Source: Stenotrophomonas hibiscicola ATCC 19867 (lineage in GTDB: Bacteria; Pseudomonadota; Gammaproteobacteria; Xanthomonadales; Xanthomonadaceae). Taken from it: DNA of 64,000 nucleotides. Position numbers and translations under genes: made by a program. This document shows positions 26,495-35,545 of this stretch, in pieces. The notes below the pieces were generated by a model that searched no databases, was not told the origin of the DNA, and saw only the letters and a list, made by a program, of their open reading frames with translations. Position 1 is the stretch's first letter. Each line of letters opens with the position of its first letter. Location of the stretch: positions 310,001-374,000 of the forward strand of contig NZ_KB907500.1 in assembly GCF_000382065.1 (NCBI RefSeq). The letters are read 5' to 3'.

Positions 26495-28236
26495 GCGCGC
26501 ACCGCCTGTGCCGGCTCGACCAAGCGGCCTTCCGGCAACAGCAGGCAACGGTCGGCCCAGGCGATCACCGCTGGGCTGTGGGTGGCGACCACCACGCTGC
26601 GGCCACGTGCATAGGCGGCCAGGCTGCGCAAAAGCGCCGCTTCGGTATCGGCATCGAGGAACGCGGTGGGTTCGTCCAGCAGCAGCACCTGCGGATCGCG
26701 CAGCAACAACCGGGCCAGGCCGATACGACGGGCTTCGCCGCCGGACAGGCCGAAGCCACGTTCGCCGATCACCGTGTCCAGGCCCAGTGGCAGGCGCTGT
26801 GCGAACTGCAGCACCTGCGCGGCCTCGGCCACCGCACGAAGACGCGCATCGCTGGCAACCGGATCGGCCAGGCGCAGGTTGTCGGCAATGCTGCCGTGGA
26901 ACAGGTAGGGGCGCTGGCTGGCATAGGCCACCTGCACACCGGGACGCAGCTGCAGCTTGCCGGCGCGCGGCGGCAGCCAGCCGGCCAGCGCTTCCAGCAG
27001 GGTGCTTTTACCGGAGCCGCTGGGACCAACCAGAGCCAGGCGCTGGCCCGGCTCCAGCCGCAGGTCCAGATCCTGCAGCACATCCTGCGGCGCGCCCAGC
27101 GGGCGCAGCACCAGCCCTTGTGCCTGCAGCGGCGGCAAGGCGGCCTCGGCCGGCTCCACCGCCAGCGGTGCAACCTCGTTCTCGATCAGGCCCTGCTCAT
27201 CAGGCAGCGACTGCAGCAGGCGCTCCACTTCGGCGGCGGCGGCCAGTGCATTGGCGCGATCATGGTAATGCGCGGCCAGCCGTCGCAGCGGCGCATAGAA
27301 CTCCGGTGCCAGCAGCAGGCAGAACAGCCCCGCACCCAGCGTCGGCACCGCTGCATGCAGCGACATCATGCCCAGATAGCTCAGGCCCAGGTACAGCGCC
27401 ACCATCGCCACGCTCACCGAGGCGAAGAATTCCAGCACCGTGGACGAGAGGAAAGCGATGCGCAGAACCTTCAGGGTGCGCACGCGCACGCCTTCGGCAG
27501 CCGCCTCGATCCCCTCCAGCTCAGCTTCGCCGCGGCCATACAGGCGTAGCAGGCCCAGGCCCTTGATCCGGTCGGCGAAATGGCCGCTCATGCGTGCCAG
27601 CTCACCCAGCTGCGCACGGCCGGCCGCTTCGGCGCCCCAGCCCACCAGCATCATGAAAAATGGCACCAGCGGCGCAGTGAACAGCAGGATCAGCGCCACC
27701 ACCCAGTCGACCCAGGCGACAGCGGCCAGGATCAGCAGCGGCACCACCACCACTTCAGTGCGCACCGGCAGGAAGCCGCTGTAATAGCTCTCGATCGCAT
27801 CACCGTGATGCAGCATCAGTTCGCCCAGTTCGCCGGTGCGGCGCTGCCGCAGCCACAGTGGGCCGTGGCCCAGCAGGCGTGCGAACACGCGTTCGCGCAA
27901 TGCCAGGCGTGCGGCGTCGGCCACGTCACCGGCAGCCGCCTGGGTGGCGCTGCCCAGCAGCGTGCGCAGCACCAGGATCACCGCCAGCCCACCCAGCGCT
28001 GGCAGTCCCGAGGCCAGCGGCACGCGCTCCACCAGCACCTGCTGCACCAGCCAGGCGATGGCGGCAGCCTGGCCGATCAACAGCGCGCCGGACAGGCTGA
28101 TGCACAGCGCGGCCAAGCGCTGGCGGCCCCGGGCGGAGCGTGCCAGGTCGGCCAGCCAGGCCGTGCGCACACGCCGCTGGCGGGCGGTTTCAGCTTCCGG
28201 GGACAGGCCGTCAGGGGTCGTTTCGGCAGCGCTCAA
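26491..28236 (-). CDS. cydD: Cysteine/glutathione ABC exporter subunit CydD
   Basis: A 581-residue half-transporter paired with CydC. Its membrane domain (~45-330) includes FLPVRTEVVVVPLLILAAVAWVDW and the family motif LLAPEFYAPLRRLAAHYHDRANALAA. The ATPase has Walker A GPSGSGKST, signature LSGGEARRIGLARLLL and Walker B VLLLDEPTAFLD. The frame opens with a TTG at 28236; no better start codon with a ribosome site is visible. Confidence 0.92.
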   Translation of the reverse strand: MSAAETTPDGLSPEAETARQRRVRTAWLADLARSARGRQRLAALCISLSGALLIGQAAAIAWLVQQVLVERVPLASGLPALGGLAVILVLRTLLGSATQAAAGDVADAARLALRERVFARLLGHGPLWLRQRRTGELGELMLHHGDAIESYYSGFLPVRTEVVVVPLLILAAVAWVDWVVALILLFTAPLVPFFMMLVGWGAEAAGRAQLGELARMSGHFADRIKGLGLLRLYGRGEAELEGIEAAAEGVRVRTLKVLRIAFLSSTVLEFFASVSVAMVALYLGLSYLGMMSLHAAVPTLGAGLFCLLLAPEFYAPLRRLAAHYHDRANALAAAAEVERLLQSLPDEQGLIENEVAPLAVEPAEAALPPLQAQGLVLRPLGAPQDVLQDLDLRLEPGQRLALVGPSGSGKSTLLEALAGWLPPRAGKLQLRPGVQVAYASQRPYLFHGSIADNLRLADPVASDARLRAVAEAAQVLQFAQRLPLGLDTVIGERGFGLSGGEARRIGLARLLLRDPQVLLLDEPTAFLDADTEAALLRSLAAYARGRSVVVATHSPAVIAWADRCLLLPEGRLVEPAQAVRA

Positions 28237-28360
28237 GAGGTCTTCACGGGCAACGGGGGAGACACGGCATTGTAGGCGCAGGCAATAGCCCGCCCCTGCG
28301 GCCGGCGGTCGCAGTCTTCATCAGGTTGGCATACGATCAACCGGGGCACCTGTTCATACA

Positions 28361-28374
28361 TTGATCTGGATCAA
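28361..28374. promoter_or_regulatory. Consensus FNR/Anr box between cydDC and cydABX
   Basis: TTGATCTGGATCAA matches the FNR/Anr consensus TTGAT-N4-ATCAA exactly. It sits about 90 nt upstream of cydA and 125 nt upstream of cydD, so it could activate the high-affinity oxidase (and perhaps its exporter) when oxygen is low. Confidence 0.85.
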
Positions 28375-28464
28375 GGCTGTTTGAAGTAGTCGGTCACATC
28401 ATTCACGTCGTAGACCACCCTTCCCGCCACCTGCAACGGCACTATCCAACGAGGTAGCCAGGCC

Positions 28465-30054
28465 ATGATTGATCAGACAGTCGTAGAACTGTCGCGGCTG
28501 CAATTCGCGCTGACCGCGATGTACCACTTCCTATTCGTACCGCTCACCCTCGGCCTGTCCTTCATGGTGGCCATCATGGAGAGCGTGTACGTGATGACCG
28601 GCAAGGAGATCTGGCGCAGGATGACCCTGTTCTGGGGCGTCCTGTTCGGCATCAACTTCGCCATGGGCGTCGCCACCGGCATTGTCATGGAGTTCCAGTT
28701 CGGCATGAACTGGTCCTACTACAGCCACTACGTGGGTGACATCTTCGGTGCGCCGCTGGCCATCGAAGGCCTGATGGCCTTCTTCCTGGAAGCCACCTTC
28801 GTCGGCCTGTTCTTCTTCGGCTGGAATCGCCTGAGCAAGGTCAAGCACCTGATGGTGACCTGGCTGATGGCGTTGGGCACCAACCTGTCGGCGATCTGGA
28901 TCCTGGTCGCCAATGGCTGGATGCAGAACCCGACCGGTGCGGTGTTCAACCCGGAAACCATGCGCATGGAAGTGGTCGACTTCATGGCGGTGGTGTTCAA
29001 CCCGGTGGCGCAGGCCAAGTTCGTGCACACCGTCAGCGCCGGTTATGTGACCGGTGCGGTGTTCGTGATGGCGATCAGCGCCCTGTTCCTGCTGCGCAAC
29101 AAGCACAAGGACCTGGCCCGACGTTCGTTCGCGGTGGCCGCGGCGTTCGGCCTGCTGTCCTCGCTGTCGGTGGTGGTGCTGGGTGACGAGAGTGGCTACG
29201 CCGCCAGCGAACACCAGAAGATGAAGCTGGCCGCGATCGAAGCGATGTGGGAGACCGAGCGTGCGCCGGCCGACTTCACCGCCTTCGGCATCCCGAACCA
29301 GGACACCCACCAGAACGACTACGCGGTGAAGATCCCCTACCTGATGGGCCTGATCGCCACCCGTTCGTTGAACCAGCCGATTCCAGGCATCCTGGAACTG
29401 GTCGAGCGCGCCGAACACCGCGTGCGTGGCGGCCAGCTGGCCTACGGCGCGCTGGAACGCCTGCGTGCGAACAAGAACGACGTGGAAGCGCGCGAGATGT
29501 TCGACCGCCACTGGCAGGACCTGGGCCACGGCCTGCTGCTCAAGCGCTATCGCGATGACATCCTCAACGCCACCCCGCAGGAGATCTCGCAGGCGGCGAT
29601 GGACACGGTGCCGCGCGTGATGCCGCTGTTCTGGACCTTCCGCGTGATGGCCGGCCTCGGCTTCTACCTCATCGCCTTCTTCGCCCTGGCCTTCTACTAC
29701 TCCTGCCGCAACAATTTCCAGGACAAGCGCTGGTTCCTCAAGCTGGCCCTGTGGACGCTGCCGGCACCGTGGATCGCGATCGAGTGCGGCTGGTTCGTGG
29801 CCGAGTATGGTCGCCAGCCGTGGGCGGTCGATGGCGTGCTGCCAACCTTCTATGCGGCATCGGGGCTGGCCCTGCATGAAATCGTGCTGACCCTGGCCGG
29901 CTTCACTGCCATCTACACCGCGCTGATCGTGGTCGAGATCAAGCTGATGCTCAAGGCGATCCGCAAGGGTCCGGACGAGCTGCTGCCATCGCTGCAGTCG
30001 CCCCAGCCGCATGCTTCCCACAATGCCTCGGCGCCGGTCGCCGGCCAGGCCTGA
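28465..30054 (+). CDS. cydA: Cytochrome bd ubiquinol oxidase subunit I
   Basis: A 529-residue heme-bearing subunit of the bd-type oxidase, which couples quinol oxidation to oxygen reduction in the inner membrane. Visible hallmarks are the N-terminal LSRLQFALTAMYHFLFVPLTLG with its heme-ligand His, the GWxxxExGRQPW-type motif (IECGWFVAEYGRQPWAV), and a long periplasmic Q-loop between ~255 and 390, as in E. coli-type enzymes. It is followed 15 nt later by cydB. Confidence 0.96.
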   Translation: MIDQTVVELSRLQFALTAMYHFLFVPLTLGLSFMVAIMESVYVMTGKEIWRRMTLFWGVLFGINFAMGVATGIVMEFQFGMNWSYYSHYVGDIFGAPLAIEGLMAFFLEATFVGLFFFGWNRLSKVKHLMVTWLMALGTNLSAIWILVANGWMQNPTGAVFNPETMRMEVVDFMAVVFNPVAQAKFVHTVSAGYVTGAVFVMAISALFLLRNKHKDLARRSFAVAAAFGLLSSLSVVVLGDESGYAASEHQKMKLAAIEAMWETERAPADFTAFGIPNQDTHQNDYAVKIPYLMGLIATRSLNQPIPGILELVERAEHRVRGGQLAYGALERLRANKNDVEAREMFDRHWQDLGHGLLLKRYRDDILNATPQEISQAAMDTVPRVMPLFWTFRVMAGLGFYLIAFFALAFYYSCRNNFQDKRWFLKLALWTLPAPWIAIECGWFVAEYGRQPWAVDGVLPTFYAASGLALHEIVLTLAGFTAIYTALIVVEIKLMLKAIRKGPDELLPSLQSPQPHASHNASAPVAGQA

Positions 30055-30069
30055 GGCAGGAGAACCAAG

Positions 30070-31221
30070 ATGGATTTCATTCTTCTGGACTACACCACGC
30101 TGCGCGTGATCTGGTGGCTGCTGCTCGGCATCCTGCTGATCGGTTTTGCCGTGATGGATGGTTTCGACCTGGGCGTGGGCACCCTGCTGCCCTTCGTCGC
30201 CCGCACTGACGCCGAACGCCGCCGGGTGATCAACACCATCGGCCCGGTCTGGGAAGGCAACCAGGTGTGGCTGATCCTGGGTGGCGGCGCCATCTTCGCC
30301 GCCTGGCCGCCGCTGTACGCGGTCAGCTTCTCTGGCTTCTACCTGGCGATGTTCGTGATCCTGTTCGCCCTGATCCTGCGCCCGGTCGGCTTCAAGTTCC
30401 GCAGCAAGATGCCCAGCGAACGCTGGCGCAACACCTGGGACTGGGCGCTGTTCATCGGTGGCTTCATCCCGGCGCTGATCATGGGCGTGGCAGTGGGCAA
30501 CGTGCTGCTGGGCGTGCCGTTCCATTTCGATGACAGCATGCGCATCTTCTACACCGGCTCGTTCTTCGGCCTGCTGATGCCCTTCGCGCTGCTGGCCGGC
30601 CTGCTGAGCGTGTCGATGCTGGTCGCCCACGGTGCCGCCATGCTGGTGATCAAGACCGACGGCGCGGTGGCCGAGCGTGCCGCCCGATTCGGCAGCATCG
30701 CGGCGATCATCGCCTTCGTGCTGTTCGCGGTGGGCGGCGCCTGGGTGGCCTTCGGCCTGCCGGGTTACCAGATCACCTCGCAGGTGGTTACCGATGGCGC
30801 CACCAATCCGCTGCTGAAGACCGCCGAACTCGGCGCCGCCGGTGGCTGGATGCGCAACTACAGCGCGATGCCGGCCACGATCCTGGCCCCCCTGCTCGGC
30901 CTGGCCGGCCTGCTGGCCAGTGCGGTGCTGCTGCGGGCCCGTCGTGGTGGCCTGGCCTTCATCGCCTCCGGTGCGGCCATCGCCGGCGTCATCCTGACCG
31001 TCGGCTTCGCCATCTTCCCGTTCCTGCTGCCGTCCTCGAGCCAGCCCACCTCCAGCCTGACCGTGTGGGATGCCTCGTCCAGCCACCTGACCCTGTGGAT
31101 CATGCTGCTGGCCACGGCGGTGTTCCTGCCGATCATCCTCGCCTACACCACCTGGGTGTACCGCGTGCTGAAGGGCAAGACCACCTCCGAAGAGATGGGC
31201 AACAACCCCAACGCGTATTGA
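30070..31221 (+). CDS. cydB: Cytochrome bd ubiquinol oxidase subunit II
   Basis: A 383-residue membrane subunit with eight or nine hydrophobic segments. Family text includes [49 protein letters not shown] and [27 protein letters not shown] precedes the ATG. It pairs with CydA. Confidence 0.96.
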   Translation: MDFILLDYTTLRVIWWLLLGILLIGFAVMDGFDLGVGTLLPFVARTDAERRRVINTIGPVWEGNQVWLILGGGAIFAAWPPLYAVSFSGFYLAMFVILFALILRPVGFKFRSKMPSERWRNTWDWALFIGGFIPALIMGVAVGNVLLGVPFHFDDSMRIFYTGSFFGLLMPFALLAGLLSVSMLVAHGAAMLVIKTDGAVAERAARFGSIAAIIAFVLFAVGGAWVAFGLPGYQITSQVVTDGATNPLLKTAELGAAGGWMRNYSAMPATILAPLLGLAGLLASAVLLRARRGGLAFIASGAAIAGVILTVGFAIFPFLLPSSSQPTSSLTVWDASSSHLTLWIMLLATAVFLPIILAYTTWVYRVLKGKTTSEEMGNNPNAY

Positions 31222-31233
31222 TTGCTTGCACGT

Positions 31234-31258
31234 GTGCCGATCAACGGTCGGCACCTAC
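31234..31258. repeat. SMAG-type unit between cydB and cydX
   Basis: GTGCCGATCAACGGTCGGCA followed by CCTAC is a single GTAG-class palindrome in the 58-nt cydB-cydX gap. It may lower or stabilise downstream transcript. Confidence 0.7.
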
Positions 31259-31279
31259 CCGGAATGAAGGAGACTGATC

Positions 31280-31396
31280 ATGTGGTATTTCGCCTGGATT
31301 CTCGGTGCCGGCCTCGCCTCGACGGTGGCCATCCTCAACGGCATGTGGTTCGAAGCCCGCGAGCAGAACCGCATCGAGAACGAAAATCGTTGCTGA
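31280..31396 (+). CDS. cydX: Cytochrome bd oxidase small subunit CydX
   Basis: A 38-residue single-helix protein: MWYFAWILGAGLASTVAILN then GMWFEAREQNR. This is the CydX/YbgT signature (short W-rich start, one membrane helix, conserved E). It stabilises the heme site of the bd oxidase. AAGGAGA precedes the ATG. It is easily missed because of its length. Confidence 0.92.
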   Translation: MWYFAWILGAGLASTVAILNGMWFEAREQNRIENENRC

Positions 31397-31410
31397 GATG
31401 TAAAAAGACC

Positions 31411-31439
31411 TTGCCGCCTTGGCCTTCACACGGTATCTT
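31411..31439 (+). promoter_or_regulatory. Sigma-70 promoter of the first tRNA-Pro gene
   Basis: TTGCCG (31411-31416), a 17-nt spacer and TATCTT (31434-31439) lie just upstream of the tRNA. The second tRNA copy has the same -35 and spacing. Confidence 0.65.
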
Positions 31440-31451
31440 AGGCGGCTCCTT

Positions 31452-31528
<77 letters not shown>

Positions 31529-31545
31529 CTTCGGTGGTCGCATTG

Positions 31546-31574
31546 AAGCCTGGTGATGTCGCCCAGGCTTTTTT
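31546..31574 (+). terminator. Intrinsic terminator after the first tRNA-Pro
   Basis: AAGCCTGG and CCCAGGCTT enclose a short loop and run into TTTTTT, a clear terminator 17 nt after the tRNA. Confidence 0.85.
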
Positions 31575-31626
31575 GTTCCCTGAAGTGGCACCGCTTTCGC
31601 GGTGTGAAGAAAACAGCGTTCACCCC

Positions 31627-31655
31627 TTGCCGCCATCGGGATGAATCGCTAGAAT
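31627..31655 (+). promoter_or_regulatory. Sigma-70 promoter of the second tRNA-Pro gene
   Basis: TTGCCG (31627-31632), 17-nt spacer, TAGAAT (31650-31655). It is the best-formed housekeeping promoter in the window and mirrors the promoter of the first copy. Confidence 0.75.
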
Positions 31656-31668
31656 AGGCGGCTCCCTT

Positions 31669-31745
<77 letters not shown>

Positions 31746-31765
31746 CTTCGGTGGTCACCAAGAAG

Positions 31766-31798
31766 CCTGGAAGACATCACTGTCCTCCGGGTTTTTTT
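31766..31798 (+). terminator. Terminator after the second tRNA-Pro
   Basis: CCTGGAAGAC and GTCCTCCGGG form an imperfect 10-bp stem followed by TTTTTTT. Confidence 0.75.
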
Positions 31799-31966
31799 GT
31801 ACCAGGCGCCAGGCCTCCCGCATGACGGGACCTTGCCAGGCAGCGCACGTACAATGGCCGCGCTGCCGGCCCGCCAGCAGCCCCTCCCCCACCTGCCGCT
31901 TCGGCGTAGACCGATGCCGGCGCGGCATGCCATTGCCCCGGCGTGCGACACCTGCAAGGACCACCG

Positions 31967-33172
31967 ATGAGTTCCTCCACTTCCGATTCGCCGTCGCTGC
32001 TGCACGGTCGTGTCCTCGCGTTTGCCGCGATCCTGCTGGCAGCGGTCAACCTGCGCACTGCGGTCACCTCGATCACCCCGCTGCTGGACGTACTCGGCCA
32101 GCAATTCGGCTTCGGCACCACCATGACCGGCGTGCTGGGCATGCTGCCGACCGCCTCGTTCGCGGTGTTCGGCGTGGCCACGCCGACGCTGGCGCGGCGC
32201 CTGGGCCTGGAGCGCACCACGCTGCTGGCGATGGTGATGGCGATGGCCGGCCTGCTGCTGCGCTCCAGCGCCGGCAACGTCGGCACGCTGCTGCTCGGCT
32301 CGGTGCTGGCACTGGCCGGCATGGGCATCGGCAACGTGGTGGTGCCGCCGCTGGTGAAGCGCTACTTCGCCAACAAGGTCGGCACCATGAGCACGCTCTA
32401 CATCAGCGTGCTGCAGCTGGGCACCATGCTGCCCGCATTGCTGGCGGTACCGGTGGCCAACGCCGCTGGCTGGCGCGTGTCGCTGGGCATGTGGGCACTG
32501 CTGGCACTGGCCGCAGCATTGCCGTGGCTGGTTCTGGCCAGGCGCGCACCGAAGCCGCAGGCAGATGCCATCGACCCGACCGCACAGCCGCATGGGAAAG
32601 TCTGGCGCACCTCACTGGGCTGGAGCATGACGCTGATGTTCGGCATGACTTCGCTGATGACCTATTCGATGTTCACCTGGCTGCCACGCATCGTGGTCGA
32701 GGCCGGCGGCACACCGGCCTTTGGTGGCGTGATGGTGGCGGTGTTCTCGGCGCTCGGGCTGCTGCCGTCGCTGGTCATTCCATCCATGGCAGTTCGCATG
32801 CAGAACCCGTTTCCGCTGGTGCTGATCGGCTTCTTCTCGTTCGTGATCGCCTTCACCGGCCTGCTGCTGGCACCGATGAAGGCCCCCCTGCTGTGGGCGT
32901 GCCTGCTCGGCGTCGGTCCATCCACCTTCCCACTGGCGCTGACCCTGATCAACCTGCGCACGCGCACCCCCACCGGCTCGGCGGCACTGTCCGGCTTCAT
33001 GCAGGGCGTGGGTTACAGCTTCAGCTGCCTGGGGCCGTTCCTGGTCGGCTGGCTGCATACGGTCAGCAACGGCTGGACGCTCCCGTTCAGCTTCCTGTTC
33101 GGCTGCGCCACCCTGATGCTGTGCGCCTCCTGGGTGGCCTGCAAGCCGCGCAAGCTGGAAGACCTCTGGTAA
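31967..33172 (+). CDS. MFS transporter, CynX/NimT family
   Basis: A 401-residue, 12-segment inner-membrane transporter. The ATG at 31967 has AAGGA 7 nt upstream. The opening LLAAVNLRTAVTSITPLLDVL is the CynX/NimT signature, and GNVVVPPLVKRYFANKVGTMS and LISVLQLG-type text follow. The family contains cyanate and 2-nitroimidazole transporters. The substrate here is unknown, and the neighbours do not point to one. Confidence 0.9.
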   Translation: MSSSTSDSPSLLHGRVLAFAAILLAAVNLRTAVTSITPLLDVLGQQFGFGTTMTGVLGMLPTASFAVFGVATPTLARRLGLERTTLLAMVMAMAGLLLRSSAGNVGTLLLGSVLALAGMGIGNVVVPPLVKRYFANKVGTMSTLYISVLQLGTMLPALLAVPVANAAGWRVSLGMWALLALAAALPWLVLARRAPKPQADAIDPTAQPHGKVWRTSLGWSMTLMFGMTSLMTYSMFTWLPRIVVEAGGTPAFGGVMVAVFSALGLLPSLVIPSMAVRMQNPFPLVLIGFFSFVIAFTGLLLAPMKAPLLWACLLGVGPSTFPLALTLINLRTRTPTGSAALSGFMQGVGYSFSCLGPFLVGWLHTVSNGWTLPFSFLFGCATLMLCASWVACKPRKLEDLW

Positions 33173-33516
33173 GCCGCGCAGGGCCTCGCAACCGGCCCCA
33201 CCTACCGCTCGTCAGCCCGTCTGCGCATTTTGACGCCGGGCTGACAATTCCGGGCGGATAGTGCCCACGAATGCCCATCCTTGCCGCGTGCCGGCATCGG
33301 GCATGGGGGCGGCAGCGCCGCCCAGGCCACCATTCGGTGTGCGGGGGACTCTCGTTTCAGACAAGACATTGCAGGTCGCTGTCCGGGTTTGTATCCGTCC
33401 TTGCTGGACGGGAATGCACGAAGGGAGTGACGCGGGCCACGGCCACGCCAAAAGCTGGCATGTGATGTGCGTCACATTTCTCAGGTTGTCTGGTTCGGAA
33501 GCCAAGGGGGTCCCCA
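33173..33516. other. Long leader region before pgaA
   Basis: A 344-nt gap. It holds a 7-bp GC hairpin GGGCGGC-AGC-GCCGCCC (33307-33323), a longer ATGCCC/GGGCAT pairing around it, and a perfect CRP/Clp box at 33461-33476. I looked for a c-di-GMP riboswitch and could not recognise one. No T-run follows the hairpin, so it is at best a weak terminator of the MFS gene. Confidence 0.5.
33461..33476. promoter_or_regulatory. Perfect CRP/Clp binding site upstream of pgaABCD
   Basis: TGTGATGTGCGTCACA is an exact TGTGA-N6-TCACA box, 40 nt before the pgaA ATG. In Xanthomonadaceae the CRP homologue is Clp, whose DNA binding is blocked by c-di-GMP. The position near the start could mean repression (released by c-di-GMP) or activation, depending on the unmapped promoter. 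Confidence 0.8.
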
Positions 33517-35544
33517 ATGGTTGTCCACCGCCGGCTGGCGCTCTGCGTCGGCCTTGCCTGCACCGCCCTGGCCTGGGCCAGCGGCGCCGCCCCGCCTGAC
33601 CGCGAGGCGGCCTTGGCCGAGATCGGCCGCTACCGCGACCAGGCCCGCTGGCTGGATGCCCTCGGCGCGATCGAGCGCGCCAGCCAAGAGCAACCCAACG
33701 ACGACCTGCTGTTCAAGCTGCGCGTACTGACCCTGGGCGACATCGGCAACGCCTGGCGCGCCTGGGAGCTGTACCAGCAGCGCCCGCAGCTGTTCGACGC
33801 TGCACAGAAGCAGCGCATCGAAGGCGACTACCTGGCCAAGCGGGTGGTGTGGAGCCTGGCCTACAGCAGCAGCGAAGACAGCCGCCTGGAAGAAGCCGAA
33901 TCGACCCTGGCGCGCATGCAGCGCTACCTGGGCAGCGAAGGCACCCCGCCCGCGCAGGCGCCGCTTCGCGTCCGCATGGACCGGCTGATCCTGCTCAACC
34001 GGCTGGGCCGCCATGCGCAGGTGCGCGAGGAAGCCCGCGCACTGCAGGCCGAAGGCCATGCCCTGCCCGACTATGTGCTGCCTGCGGTCGGCGATTCGCT
34101 GATGGGCACCCTGCATCCGGAAGAAGCCATACCGGTGCTGCAGGCGGCAGTGGCCGGCGACCCGACACGCGATGCTTCGCATTCGGAACTGGCCTATGCC
34201 TACCTGGAGAGCGAGCAGCAGGAAAAGGCGATCAACCTCCTGCAGGCCTGGCGTGACAAGGAGCCGGCGTGGCGCTGGAGCAACGGCAAGTCACCGTACG
34301 CGAACTGGTCACGTTACGAGGCCGACCTGAATCTGGCGATGGTACGCGCCTACAGCGGCGACCTGCGCACCGCACAGCATGACCTGGAATCGATGGTCGA
34401 CATCGCACCGGGCAACGGCGGCCTGCAGAGCGCGCTGGGCAACGTGTACATGATGCGCGGATGGCCAAGCATGGCACTGCAGCGCCAGCAGATGGCACAT
34501 GCGCTGGACCCTCGCGACATCGAGCCGCGGCTGGGGATGGAGGAGGCCTACGTCGCCCTGCAGCGCGATGACCTGGCAAGGCCACTGCACGACGATCTTG
34601 TCGCACGCTACCCGACCCAACCCGCCGTCGAACGCATGGACCAGGCCTGGCGGGCGCATCGCGGTTGGCAGCTGAAGGCATGGACCGACATTGGTCGCAG
34701 CTCCGGCGGTGGCGGCACCTCGCCGCTGGGCAACAACGACCGTCACTACGGCATCGAAGTGCAGACACCGGTGCTCGACGACCGCTGGCGGTTGTTCGCC
34801 TTGGCCGACAGGCGCTCGGTCGACTTCCAGGACCAGCGCATCGACCCGCTGTGGCTGGGCGCGGGCGTACGCTACCGCTTCGGCCAGCTGGATGCGGAAG
34901 CGGCGGTACTGCGCGCCAACGACCACATTGGCGATACCGGCCTGCGCATCGGCGTGGGTTGGCAGTTCAACGATTACTGGCATGCCGGGCTGGTGGCCGC
35001 ACGCAATGACCCGGAAGCCTCGATGCAGGCGCGCGTGGCGGGCATCACCGCTGACAGCGTGAGCGCGCAGGTCGACTACCGGCGCAGCGAGCTGACCCAC
35101 TGGATGTTCGGCGCCAGCCGCTTCCGCTACGACGACGGCAACCACCGCGAGCTGTTCAGCACCAGCATCGAACAGCGCCTGCTGACCCGCCCGCGCTGGT
35201 TGATCGACGGCCTGGCCAGTGCCTACACCAGCCGGGGCAGCCGCGACGACACGCCCTACTTCAACCCGAAGCGCGACCGCATGGTCGAGATCGGGCTGCG
35301 CATCGACCAGCAGCTGTGGCGGCACTACGAGCGCCACTTCCGGCACCGCCTGACGGTCTCGCTGGGTGACTACTGGCAGGACGGCTTCGGCAGCGCTCTG
35401 GTCCCTTCGGTGTCCTACATGCACGAATGGCAGCTGGGCCAGGGCCGCGTGTTCGAGTACGGCGTGCGCTGGTCGCGGCCGGTCTACGACGGCCACCGCG
35501 AGCGTCATATCGGCTTCGAAGCCGCACTGCGCTGGGGAGAGTGA
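33517..35544 (+). CDS. pgaA: Poly-beta-1,6-GlcNAc outer-membrane porin PgaA
   Basis: A 675-residue outer-membrane protein that exports poly-N-acetylglucosamine. It has a signal peptide (cleavage near WASG-AA), a TPR superhelix (~residues 28-385, for example LLFKLRVLTLGDIGNAWRAWELY and SELAYAYLESEQQEKAINLLQAWR), and a C-terminal beta-barrel from about 390 ending in FEAALRWGE. Length is somewhat shorter than E. coli PgaA (807). AAGGGGGT precedes the ATG. pgaB follows within 1 nt. Confidence 0.93.
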   Translation: MVVHRRLALCVGLACTALAWASGAAPPDREAALAEIGRYRDQARWLDALGAIERASQEQPNDDLLFKLRVLTLGDIGNAWRAWELYQQRPQLFDAAQKQRIEGDYLAKRVVWSLAYSSSEDSRLEEAESTLARMQRYLGSEGTPPAQAPLRVRMDRLILLNRLGRHAQVREEARALQAEGHALPDYVLPAVGDSLMGTLHPEEAIPVLQAAVAGDPTRDASHSELAYAYLESEQQEKAINLLQAWRDKEPAWRWSNGKSPYANWSRYEADLNLAMVRAYSGDLRTAQHDLESMVDIAPGNGGLQSALGNVYMMRGWPSMALQRQQMAHALDPRDIEPRLGMEEAYVALQRDDLARPLHDDLVARYPTQPAVERMDQAWRAHRGWQLKAWTDIGRSSGGGGTSPLGNNDRHYGIEVQTPVLDDRWRLFALADRRSVDFQDQRIDPLWLGAGVRYRFGQLDAEAAVLRANDHIGDTGLRIGVGWQFNDYWHAGLVAARNDPEASMQARVAGITADSVSAQVDYRRSELTHWMFGASRFRYDDGNHRELFSTSIEQRLLTRPRWLIDGLASAYTSRGSRDDTPYFNPKRDRMVEIGLRIDQQLWRHYERHFRHRLTVSLGDYWQDGFGSALVPSVSYMHEWQLGQGRVFEYGVRWSRPVYDGHRERHIGFEAALRWGE

Positions 35545-35545
35545 C

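Noticed and set aside
28531..31254. A 907-codon open frame on the - strand across cydAB
   Set aside because: Shadow of the oxidase genes; charged low-complexity translation.
33173..33516. A c-di-GMP riboswitch before pgaA
   Set aside because: I could not find the GEMM core or its conserved loops; only simple hairpins and the Clp box are visible.
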